DNA of 64,000 bases. Source: JACOTK01 sp963743945. GTDB lineage: Bacteria > Actinomycetota > Acidimicrobiia > Acidimicrobiales > CADCSY01. The stretch covers positions 60,213 to 124,212 of the forward strand of contig CAVURO010000002.1 of the NCBI GenBank assembly GCA_963743945.1, written 5' to 3'. The position numbers and the translations under genes were made by a program. Shown here piece after piece: positions 32,949-39,678 of this stretch; the stretch's first letter is position 1, and each line of letters starts with the position of its first letter. The notes beneath the pieces are model-generated. The model had not been told where the DNA came from and searched no databases. It saw only the letters and a list, made by a program, of their open reading frames with translations.

Positions 32949-34181
32949 TCAGCCGGCTCCGTCGCCGGCGGCTCCGGCTGTCGAGGTTGACGGCGACACC
33001 CGCAGGGTGCTGGCCAGGGCTCCGCCCACGACGGCGAGCCCGGCCATGACGAGAAACAGGGTGGGGAATCCACTCGTCTCGACCAGGATGCCGCCTGTCA
33101 TGGCGCCGAGAGCGATGGCCGACCAGGTCGCGAGGTGGAATGAACGGAGCGCCGTGGTGTCAACCGTTCTCCCTGCAGCGATGAAGGTTGCCTGAAACAT
33201 TGCCCGCAGGAGAACGCCCGCAGACATGGCGCCGGTGCTGCTCAGCACGAGGAAGGGTATCGCTCGTTGGGCGGAATGGCCTGCGAACAGCGAGGTCAAT
33301 CCGTAACCAAGGCCGGTGGTCGCCATGGAAGCGGCGATGCCGGTGGCGATGCCCAAGCCCTCACCCACCCAAGGCGCCAACCTGCTGCCCACGAATGACC
33401 CGCCGGCGAAACCCGCGAGCACCATGCCGTAGGTGGGTGCGTCGAGCGCGAGGGTATCGGTGGCGTACAGCACGAACACGCTCAGGCACGCGCTGGTTGT
33501 CCCGGCGGCGATCGACGCGACAGCGATGACGGGACGTGCGAAGTGGGGCACTCCCTGCCGAGGCGGTGATTGGCGTCGAGCCGGGGTGCGGGAATCCGTC
33601 CTCGGATGGATCGTCGTTTGCACTCCCAGCGCCAACAGGGCGGCAACGGCATAGCACGCCATGGACAGCATGAACGGCGCAGCAGCGGCAGCGTCGTAGA
33701 GGAGGCCCCCCAGAGGCAAGCCGGCGAGGGCGAGTCCGGTCATGCCTCGTGAACGGAGGGTTGATCGTGCGTCGGATGCCGCAGTGGCGTCGAGGAGCAC
33801 GTCGAGGGTCTCGTCCTCCGCCTCGTCGGTCAGGGCTTCACCGACTCCGAGTATCAGCGCTGCCAGGTAGATGACGGGGATGGATTCGTTGTTGACGACC
33901 GACAGCCCGCCGAGCAGTACGGCGACGAGCGCGCGCAGGGTGTTGGCGAGCCCCACGATGGTTCGCCGATCCCCGCGAGTGCGAAGATCCTCGCCCGCGT
34001 ATTCGGCAACCACCCAGGGAAGGTGCTGGATTGCCATCACCCCGGCGATTGTCGGCGGATGCCTGGTAAGTCCCGCAGCGAGCAGGGGGAGGGCGACCGC
34101 CGTGATGCCATCCGCCACGCCCGTCATCGCAGCGGCTCGGCGAAGCCGTCGGTAGTCGGTGAGGCAGCGGGGTGAGGCCAC
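32949..34181 (-). CDS. MFS transporter, probable efflux
   Basis: 410 residues, about twelve helices. A motif-A-like loop GEDLRTRGDRRTIVG follows helix 2. A central hydrophilic loop (HPRTDSRTPARRQSPPRQG) separates the two halves. GTG 34181 has TAGCCT 6 bases upstream and no Shine-Dalgarno sequence, so it is probably leaderless. The WhiB7-like gene follows on the same strand, and drug-efflux MFS genes are classic WhiB7 targets. Export of an antibiotic is plausible but unproven. Confidence 0.88.
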   Translation of the reverse strand: MASPRCLTDYRRLRRAAAMTGVADGITAVALPLLAAGLTRHPPTIAGVMAIQHLPWVVAEYAGEDLRTRGDRRTIVGLANTLRALVAVLLGGLSVVNNESIPVIYLAALILGVGEALTDEAEDETLDVLLDATAASDARSTLRSRGMTGLALAGLPLGGLLYDAAAAAPFMLSMACYAVAALLALGVQTTIHPRTDSRTPARRQSPPRQGVPHFARPVIAVASIAAGTTSACLSVFVLYATDTLALDAPTYGMVLAGFAGGSFVGSRLAPWVGEGLGIATGIAASMATTGLGYGLTSLFAGHSAQRAIPFLVLSSTGAMSAGVLLRAMFQATFIAAGRTVDTTALRSFHLATWSAIALGAMTGGILVETSGFPTLFLVMAGLAVVGGALASTLRVSPSTSTAGAAGDGAG

Positions 34182-34269
34182 TGCGGAAGGCTAGGCGAGG
34201 TTGAGCCGAGCTTGAGGATCAGGGCCCTCAGGGCATGGGAAGCAGATGGAGACGAGTTGCGCTTGTTCG

Positions 34270-34407
34270 GCCGCAGATTGCTTGGTAACAATTTGTTGAG
34301 CATCTGGTTGTGGTGCGGCGAAGAGTTCGAGCCGCAGGCCGGGATTCGTGGGGACAGGGTTGGGCAACCGCAAAGGTGCCCGGGGTGCCTCGACCAGGGG
34401 TGCGGCT
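34270..34407 (+). promoter_or_regulatory. Leader with mutually exclusive stems upstream of the alpha/beta-hydrolase-like gene
   Basis: Four complementary segments occur in order: GCCGCA (34270-34275), TGCGGC (34314-34319), AGCCGCA (34330-34336), TGCGGCT (34401-34407). Segments 1-2 and 3-4 can pair, or 2-3 can form a compact hairpin with a 10-base loop. Inside 3-4 is a smaller hairpin GGTTGGGCAACC. The last stem ends 22 bases before the ATG at 34430, which has AAAAGGGGG as ribosome site. The layout is riboswitch-like, but I cannot match it to a known class. Confidence 0.35.
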
Positions 34408-34429
34408 ATCACAGGAAAAGGGGGACGTG

Positions 34430-35536
34430 ATGGCGAAAGACGCCGGCATGAGCACGTTGTCGAAGACGGTCGTGGGTGGGTTGGCTCTCGTCGGCCTGGC
34501 TCGGGCGTACGAGAGCGCGGTCATCCGCGGTTTGGGGCGTCGCATCGAGAGTCTCGAACACGATGTCGTCTACGACGAGGATCTCCACTTCTGCCGAGAC
34601 GGCGAGCCGCTGTTCCTCGTTGATCCGAGCTACAGGACCACCATGTTCTTCGTCGACGGCTTTCGGATCCGACCTGCCGTGGGCATGAACGGTGATTGGC
34701 TCACGGCGATGCATCGTGACCTGAAGGTCAACATCGTGGCGCCCGTTGTCGGCCTTCAGAGCATGCCGTACTGGCTGCGAAGCAAGGAGTGGTCGTACGT
34801 CGAGGAGCTTCGTCAGGCGATCCAGGTCTACGATGCCTACGTTGCCGCTCGAGAACCGGGACATCGGATGGTGCCGGTCTCGTTCTCCTATGGTTCCGCC
34901 GCTGTCCTGACGATCGCTGCGAAGCGCAACCCCGCCGAGGTTCTCCTCCTCTCACCCGTTCCGGCCCAACTTGCCCTTCCCGAGCAACAGATCGACCGTC
35001 TCCCCGACTGGATCAGGGAGTTTGCCCGCAAGGTGCTCCGTGCCGCCCTCGAGCCCGACGGGACCTTTCGAGGTCGACGCATGGGCTGGGTGCAGTACAT
35101 CCTGCCGATCTACATGCGTCCGGGGGAGGCAAGCGGCGGCTGGGATGTCGCCGACCGAGCCTGCCGTGAGAAGGTCAACGCAGCGATCCTGAACGGCCAG
35201 GAGCTCCGACTGCGTGATCTCCTGGAGATCTACGACGCCATGAAGTTCATTCGCACCCGTCTGCTCCCGGAGCTCGCAGGCACCCGGATCACGGTGTTCA
35301 GCGGTCGGAAGGACTCGATCATGACCAGCGAGACGGCTGACCTCTTCGTCGAGCAGTTGCGCGCCGCGGGTAGTGACGTCGAGCACCTCGTGTACACCCG
35401 TTCGGCTCACAACCTGCTGCTCGACTGCGAGGCAGAACAGGTCTTGGCGGCAATCGCCGAGCGGATCGGTCGTGTGGACACGTCACGGGAGCCGGTTGCG
35501 GTGGACCTGACCGAAGCCTCGATCGAGCGCTCCTGA
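34430..35536 (+). CDS. Alpha/beta-hydrolase-like protein, function unknown
   Basis: 368 residues. An N-terminal hydrophobic stretch (TVVGGLALVGLARAYESAVI), then a hydrolase-like core. The nucleophile elbow is probably VSFSYGSAAV, where SFSYG departs from the usual G-x-S-x-G. An acid candidate is Asp in FSGRKDSIM and a base His in TRSAHNLLLDC. Substrate unknown. ATG 34430 is supported by a purine-rich AAAAGGGGGA ribosome site. A long structured leader precedes it. Confidence 0.75.
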   Translation: MAKDAGMSTLSKTVVGGLALVGLARAYESAVIRGLGRRIESLEHDVVYDEDLHFCRDGEPLFLVDPSYRTTMFFVDGFRIRPAVGMNGDWLTAMHRDLKVNIVAPVVGLQSMPYWLRSKEWSYVEELRQAIQVYDAYVAAREPGHRMVPVSFSYGSAAVLTIAAKRNPAEVLLLSPVPAQLALPEQQIDRLPDWIREFARKVLRAALEPDGTFRGRRMGWVQYILPIYMRPGEASGGWDVADRACREKVNAAILNGQELRLRDLLEIYDAMKFIRTRLLPELAGTRITVFSGRKDSIMTSETADLFVEQLRAAGSDVEHLVYTRSAHNLLLDCEAEQVLAAIAERIGRVDTSREPVAVDLTEASIERS

Positions 35537-35592
35537 GCATCGGGTGGTACCCGCGCCGACTCGCGGCGCTACCCCGATGTGATCTTGCGGCG

Positions 35593-36702
35593 CTACCCCG
35601 ACGTGATGAGGTAGCGGAGCTTGCCGGTCCCGGGTTCACGCTCGCGCTCGGCCGCGCCCTGGAGCCGTAGATGCTCGAGGTGCGCATAGGTCTCGCTCTC
35701 GGCCATGAAGCCCCAGTTCCGCTGTGCGAAGAGCTCGTGGGACAGTTCGGCCACGGTCGCCCAGCCCAACTTCTCCGATGCGGTCTTCAGGGTCACGAAA
35801 TGCTCTTCGTGGTGGCGACGAATCGCCTCGACGCGTTCCACGAGATTGTGAAAGGGATGTCCATGGGCCGGAAGGACGGTCCTCACGGAATCGAGTTCGG
35901 CGATCTCGTCCAGTGACCGGAGAAATGCGGCCATGGGTGATGGTCCACCGCCCACCCCGGCGATGTGGGGGGTGATGGTCGGCAGCACGTGGTCGCCGGA
36001 GATCAGGACGTGCTCGGTAGGGTCGTGGAGGCACAGGTGGTCCGGGGTGTGGCCTGGCGTGTGGTGGGCGATCCACTCCCGGTTCGCCAGCGTGATCACC
36101 TCACCGGTGCGGAGCCTGCGGGTTGGTACCGGTGGGCCGAAACGGCGCATGAGCGGTTGAAATGCCTTGACGGTTGAGGTGCGAGCGAGGGCACCCCAGC
36201 CCTTCTGGCTGCTCCAGGGCATGGGCTGTGACCACGGTGGCCCCATGTGCGCCCCATGCCGCGAAGCAGCGCACTGCTCATCGGGGTCGGGGCTCTCGTT
36301 GTGGTCGTGGTCCTCGTCGATGCAGGGACTCGTGTCGCCGATCCATGACTGGAACGTCTCGTGGGCCACCAGTTCGGCTCCGGAAACCTTGGCGAGGTGG
36401 GCTGCGGCCCCGTAGTGGTCGGGGTGAGAGTGCGTGACGATGACGGTGTGGACATCACGGATGCGAAAGCCGGCATCGTGCAGGCGGGTCCGCAGCGCCC
36501 GCCGGCTTCCCGGTCCCGGCATGCCGGGATCGATGACCGCAGCCCCCCTCTTGTCCTCGAAGAGGTAGGTGTTGACGTGACCGAGTCCGGGCATTCTGAC
36601 CGGAAGCTGCAGGCGGAGCACCCCCGGCGCGACCTCGGTGATCTCCGTGCCGGCAGGCTCGCGCTCCTGCTTCATCGTTCGCCCTTCGATCCTGTCTGCC
36701 AC
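35593..36702 (-). CDS. MBL-fold metallo-hydrolase
   Basis: About 369 residues. The metal-binding motif THSHPDHYG is intact, followed by HTPGHTPDHLCL, SGDHVLP and a late PAHGHPF, so both zinc sites look complete. A His/Asp-rich insert (CIDEDHDHNESPDPDE) sits after the first motif, and the C-terminus has an extra helical domain (HHEEHFVTLKTASEKLG), as in LACTB2-like proteins. GTG 36702 follows TAGCCT by 7 bases; ATG 36675 is an alternative. A perfect palindrome overlaps its promoter. Confidence 0.85.
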   Translation of the reverse strand: MADRIEGRTMKQEREPAGTEITEVAPGVLRLQLPVRMPGLGHVNTYLFEDKRGAAVIDPGMPGPGSRRALRTRLHDAGFRIRDVHTVIVTHSHPDHYGAAAHLAKVSGAELVAHETFQSWIGDTSPCIDEDHDHNESPDPDEQCAASRHGAHMGPPWSQPMPWSSQKGWGALARTSTVKAFQPLMRRFGPPVPTRRLRTGEVITLANREWIAHHTPGHTPDHLCLHDPTEHVLISGDHVLPTITPHIAGVGGGPSPMAAFLRSLDEIAELDSVRTVLPAHGHPFHNLVERVEAIRRHHEEHFVTLKTASEKLGWATVAELSHELFAQRNWGFMAESETYAHLEHLRLQGAAEREREPGTGKLRYLITSG

Positions 36703-36716
36703 GGCAGCCAGGCTAC

Positions 36717-36732
36717 TTGACCGTTCGGTCAA
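36717..36732. promoter_or_regulatory. Palindromic operator, TetR-like
   Basis: TTGACCG and CGGTCAA form perfect 7-base arms around a TT spacer. It begins one base upstream of the -10 box (plus-strand 36710-36715) of the MBL-fold gene and overlaps the orn stop codon. A protein bound here would block that promoter. TGACCGNNCGGTCA-type sites are used by TetR-family repressors. No regulator gene is nearby. Confidence 0.6.
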
Positions 36733-37277
36733 CGGGTTTCGATCGGCTGTCGAAAGACGGCCGAGCGAAAGTAACGGAGCTCCTCGACGCTCTCACGAAT
36801 GTCGTCCAGCGCTCGGTGGCCCCCGGCCTTGGAGGGGGCGCCGCTCAGCACCTCGGGGTACCAGCGACGGCTCAGCTCCTTGATGGTCGACACATCGATC
36901 GATCGATAGTGAAGGTACGACTCGATCTCCGGGAGGTAAGCCGCCAGGAACCGTCGATCGGTGCCGATGGAGTTGCCGCACAGCGGCACACTCGCTGCGG
37001 CGGGGACGTGTTCCTTGATGAAGGCCAATGTGGCTTCGCCGGCATCGGCAAGACTGAGTGTCGAGGAATTGATGGCCTCGAGCAGCCCGCTTCTCAGGTG
37101 CATCGCACGCACGACCTCATCCATCTCGGCAAGGGCCTCTGCAGGCTGACACACCACCAGGTCCGGTCCCTCGGCAACGATGTTCAGATCATCGTCGGTG
37201 ACCAGCGTTGCGATCTCCACGATCACGTGGCGGTCGGGTTCGAGGCCGGTCATTTCGAGATCCATCCAGACGAGCAC
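36729..37277 (-). CDS. orn: Oligoribonuclease
   Basis: DEDDh 3'-5' exonuclease that degrades very short RNAs, including the pGpG left from c-di-GMP breakdown. That matters here because three diguanylate cyclases lie nearby. 182 residues: first Asp/Glu pair in WMDLEMTGL, GNSIGTDRRFL with the second Asp, YRSIDVSTIKEL and final HRALDDIRES with the catalytic His. GTG 37277 has TACGAT 7 bases upstream (leaderless). Confidence 0.95.
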   Translation of the reverse strand: MLVWMDLEMTGLEPDRHVIVEIATLVTDDDLNIVAEGPDLVVCQPAEALAEMDEVVRAMHLRSGLLEAINSSTLSLADAGEATLAFIKEHVPAAASVPLCGNSIGTDRRFLAAYLPEIESYLHYRSIDVSTIKELSRRWYPEVLSGAPSKAGGHRALDDIRESVEELRYFRSAVFRQPIETR

Positions 37278-37300
37278 GCTAGAGATCGTAGGCTGACGAG
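37278..37300. promoter_or_regulatory. Overlapping divergent -10 boxes of orn and dut
   Basis: The start codons of orn (minus) and dut (plus) are only 23 bases apart. The orn -10 reads TACGAT on the minus strand (plus 37285-37290) and the dut -10 reads TAGGCT on the plus strand (37289-37294). The two boxes share two bases, and each is 6-7 bases from its start codon. Both messages would be leaderless, and RNA polymerase could serve only one direction at a time. Confidence 0.65.
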
Positions 37301-37738
37301 ATGCTCGAAGTACGAGTCCTGATGCTCGACGTGGATTTGCCGTTGCCCAGCTATGCAAGGCCCGGTGATGCAGGTGCCGACCTGGTTGCCCGTGAGGGTG
37401 CGAAGTTGGCGGCGGGTGGAGGGCGATCCTTGATTCCCACGGGGGTCGCCATTGCGTTGCCCGAGGGCTATGCGGGCTTCATCCAGCCGAGGAGCGGGCT
37501 TGCCTTGAAGCATGGTGTGACGTGCCTGAACACCCCCGGACTGATCGACGCCGGCTATCGCGATGAGCTGAAGGTCCTCTTGATCAACACCGACCCGAGC
37601 GAGGACTACGAGATCTGCCGTGGTGACCGCATTGCCCAGCTTGTCGTTCAACGTGTGGAGCATGTCCGCTTCACCATGACCGATGGCCTCCCCGACTCGA
37701 TACGAGGCGGCGGCGGGTTCGGGTCGACGGGCTACTAG
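37301..37738 (+). CDS. dut: dUTP diphosphatase
   Basis: Trimeric dUTPase, 145 residues, hydrolyses dUTP to dUMP. The conserved motifs are present: PGDAGADLVA, PRSGLALKHGV (motif 3), NTPGLIDAGYRDEL, RGDRIAQLVV and the C-terminal P-loop-like GGGGFGSTG. ATG 37301 has TAGGCT 6 bases upstream. A second ATG at 37322 is less likely because homologues start before it. Confidence 0.96.
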   Translation: MLEVRVLMLDVDLPLPSYARPGDAGADLVAREGAKLAAGGGRSLIPTGVAIALPEGYAGFIQPRSGLALKHGVTCLNTPGLIDAGYRDELKVLLINTDPSEDYEICRGDRIAQLVVQRVEHVRFTMTDGLPDSIRGGGGFGSTGY

Positions 37739-37778
37739 CCCAGACCCGTCGCAGATGGACGCGCCGAGGTCCGGCGGC

Positions 37779-38543
37779 TCAGTTCCCCTGTTTGGCGGCC
37801 GAGCTGAGGTCGCGCATGCGCTGGAGGCTGCGGGCGAGGAGTCGCGACACGTGCATCTGGCTGGTGTCGAGTCGTTGGGCGATCTCGCTCTGACTCAATC
37901 CCTCGTAGAAGCGCAGGAAGATGATGGCCCGTTCACGTTCGGGAAGCCGGGCGAGCAACGGTTCGAGACCAGCTCGTTCCTCGACCGCCAGCAGGCCTTC
38001 GTCAAAGTCGCCGATGAGGTCGCCGAGGCCGTTCAGCGCTCCGTCGTCGTCACCGTCCAACGACGTGAGCCGGTGTGCGTCGCCGGCCTCCATGGCCTCA
38101 TGGACCTGATCGGGGGGGACGCCCACCCGAGCGGCGATCTCCGCCACGGTAGGCGAACGCCCGGTCTCCACGGAGAGGTCCTCGATGGCTCGACTGACCT
38201 GCAGGTACAGCTCCTGGACCCGCCGCGGGACACGGACCATCCAGCTGCGGTCCCGGAAGTAGCGCTTCAGCTCACCGACGATGGTGGGGGTGGCGAAGGT
38301 GGTGAACTCGAGCCGGCGCTGCGGGTCGAATCGTTCGACAGCCTTGACGAGCGCAAGCGATGCCACCTGCACCAGGTCTTCGAGCGGCTCCCCGCGATGG
38401 GAGAATCGTCTCGCCAGAAACTCCGCCAATCCGATGTGGGCCTTCACGAGCCGGTTGCGGAGCCCGATGTCACCGGTGCGGGCAAACTCCTCGAACGCCT
38501 GTTGCACCGCATGGTGATCGGTGCGATCGAGCGGCATCGTCAT
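37779..38543 (-). CDS. SigF/SigB-type (group 3) RNA polymerase sigma factor
   Basis: 254 residues with regions 2, 3 and 4: region 2 EDLVQVASLALVKAVERFDP with the WMVRVPRRVQE end, region 3 GRSPTVAEIAARVGVPPDQV and region 4 RLPERERAIIFLRFYEGLSQSEIAQRLDTSQMHVSRLLARSL. This is the stress/development class normally held inactive by an RsbW-like kinase. Its ATG overlaps the stop of such a gene (38540). Confidence 0.94.
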   Translation of the reverse strand: MTMPLDRTDHHAVQQAFEEFARTGDIGLRNRLVKAHIGLAEFLARRFSHRGEPLEDLVQVASLALVKAVERFDPQRRLEFTTFATPTIVGELKRYFRDRSWMVRVPRRVQELYLQVSRAIEDLSVETGRSPTVAEIAARVGVPPDQVHEAMEAGDAHRLTSLDGDDDGALNGLGDLIGDFDEGLLAVEERAGLEPLLARLPERERAIIFLRFYEGLSQSEIAQRLDTSQMHVSRLLARSLQRMRDLSSAAKQGN

Positions 38544-38920
38544 ACCCTGGCCGCTCGACGCTTGACCAGGCGGAAGTGCGCCAGATCACGGCCGACGTCC
38601 AGCGCATAGTCATCGGTCACGGCTTCGAGGATGCGCTCCGACAGGGGATCAGAGGACGGGAGGTCCGGCGCCTTCGGTCCGGTGCCGACGATTTCGAGCG
38701 TGTCGGGCCCGACCCTGTAGGTGAGCGTCAGGGATCCGGCGTCACTACCGGAGCCGATGAGCCGGTGGCAGAGCTCCTCGACGGCGATCTTGAGATCCTC
38801 GATCTCGTCGAGGCTGAAATCGATTGTTCCGGCGAGGCTTGCCGCAGTGAGTCTCGCGACTCCCACCAGCTCGGGACGTGCAGGCAGAACGAGGCGTACT
38901 TCCTCGGTCAAGTTGTGCAC
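38540..38920 (-). CDS. RsbW-like anti-sigma factor (HATPase fold)
   Basis: 126 residues. RPELVGVARLTAASLAG at the start and EDLKIAVEELCHRLI, carrying the N-box, match the GHKL ATPases that bind SigF/SigB. The N-box Asn seems to be replaced by His (EELCHRLI instead of EEaCtNai), so ATP binding or kinase activity may be altered while sigma binding remains. Directly coupled to the sigma gene. No anti-anti-sigma factor is visible nearby. Confidence 0.85.
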   Translation of the reverse strand: MHNLTEEVRLVLPARPELVGVARLTAASLAGTIDFSLDEIEDLKIAVEELCHRLIGSGSDAGSLTLTYRVGPDTLEIVGTGPKAPDLPSSDPLSERILEAVTDDYALDVGRDLAHFRLVKRRAARV

Positions 38921-38991
38921 ATCCTCTCTGTGGGTCGGGCGGAGCTGGGCGGGATACCCCCACTGCCTCGGGCGCGCTAGGTTCGGGCATC

Positions 38992-39465
38992 ATGGTAACC
39001 ATTCCGGGCGAGTTGGTACGCCTCGATCTACCGGCGAACCCCAACGTTGTCACGGTGGCTCGCATGGTGGTGGCCGGGGCCTTGGCCTCGGCCCGGCTGC
39101 CGTTGGGCGAGCGCCTTGATGATGTTCGCCTGGCTGTGACCGAGGCCTGCAACCACGTGGTGCGTCGGGGGCTGATGAGGGGTGCGGAACATCGGGTTGA
39201 GGTGTCTTGCACCGCAACCGACCGACACCTGGAGATTCGAGTGGAGGCGACGTTCGGCGAGGCCGCTGCCAAGGCGGATGCCGTCCCGTCGGGTCGGGCA
39301 GCAACCGATCTGGAGGCCGAGCAGGCATGGGGTCGGGAGCTCATGGGCGCATTGGTCGATCATCTCGACCTCGTCGACGACGAGCAGCGCTGCGCGGTGG
39401 TGCTCCTCGTCGCCTTTGCCCGTGACCGCTCTCCCGGCGACGCCCGCTCTCCGCTCACGGCCTGA
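38992..39465 (+). CDS. Second RsbW-like ATPase-fold protein, divergent from the first
   Basis: 157 residues with the same fold as the protein at 38540 (PNVVTVARMVVAGALASARL, DDVRLAVTEACNHVVRRG). Here the N-box Asn is present (TEACNHVV). The C-terminal half (WGRELMGALVDHLDLVDDE) resembles the later HATPase region. ATG 38992 follows TAGGTT by 8 bases. It may be a second anti-sigma factor or a serine kinase for an unseen antagonist. Divergent from the sigma operon, upstream of the c-di-GMP riboswitch. Confidence 0.82.
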   Translation: MVTIPGELVRLDLPANPNVVTVARMVVAGALASARLPLGERLDDVRLAVTEACNHVVRRGLMRGAEHRVEVSCTATDRHLEIRVEATFGEAAAKADAVPSGRAATDLEAEQAWGRELMGALVDHLDLVDDEQRCAVVLLVAFARDRSPGDARSPLTA

Positions 39466-39589
39466 GCCGAGGTCCCTGCAGGGGGTGTGGCCGTAGAGGC
39501 GCTCACCGAGATTGGGGGCTGGGCTCCTAAAGATCGCCCACCCGCCTGCCGAAAGCAATGCTGCAGCAGTCATGCGCTGATCTCGATTC

Positions 39590-39673
39590 CACGACAGCGG
39601 CAAACCCGGGGTGACCCGGGGACGCAAAGCCACGGGCCTCGCCGCACGGTGAGGTAGCCGGGCTACCGAAAGG
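39590..39673 (+). promoter_or_regulatory. Class I cyclic di-GMP riboswitch (GEMM-I)
   Basis: Matches the GEMM-I aptamer block by block: CACGACAGCGGCAAACC, a GGGGTGACCC hairpin, the near-invariant GGGACGCAAAGCCACGGGCCT core, then a variable stem and the GGTAGCCGGGCTACCG tetraloop-receptor side. It ends 5 bases before the ATG of a GGDEF gene. The only ribosome-site candidate (AAAGG) lies at its 3' edge, so control is probably at translation initiation. The operon encodes three diguanylate cyclases, giving a feedback loop on c-di-GMP. Confidence 0.93.
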
Positions 39674-39678
39674 CATCC

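Noticed and set aside
34270..34407. Considered as a c-di-AMP (ydaO) or second c-di-GMP riboswitch
   Set aside because: The conserved blocks of either class are not present; only generic GC-rich pairing can be shown.
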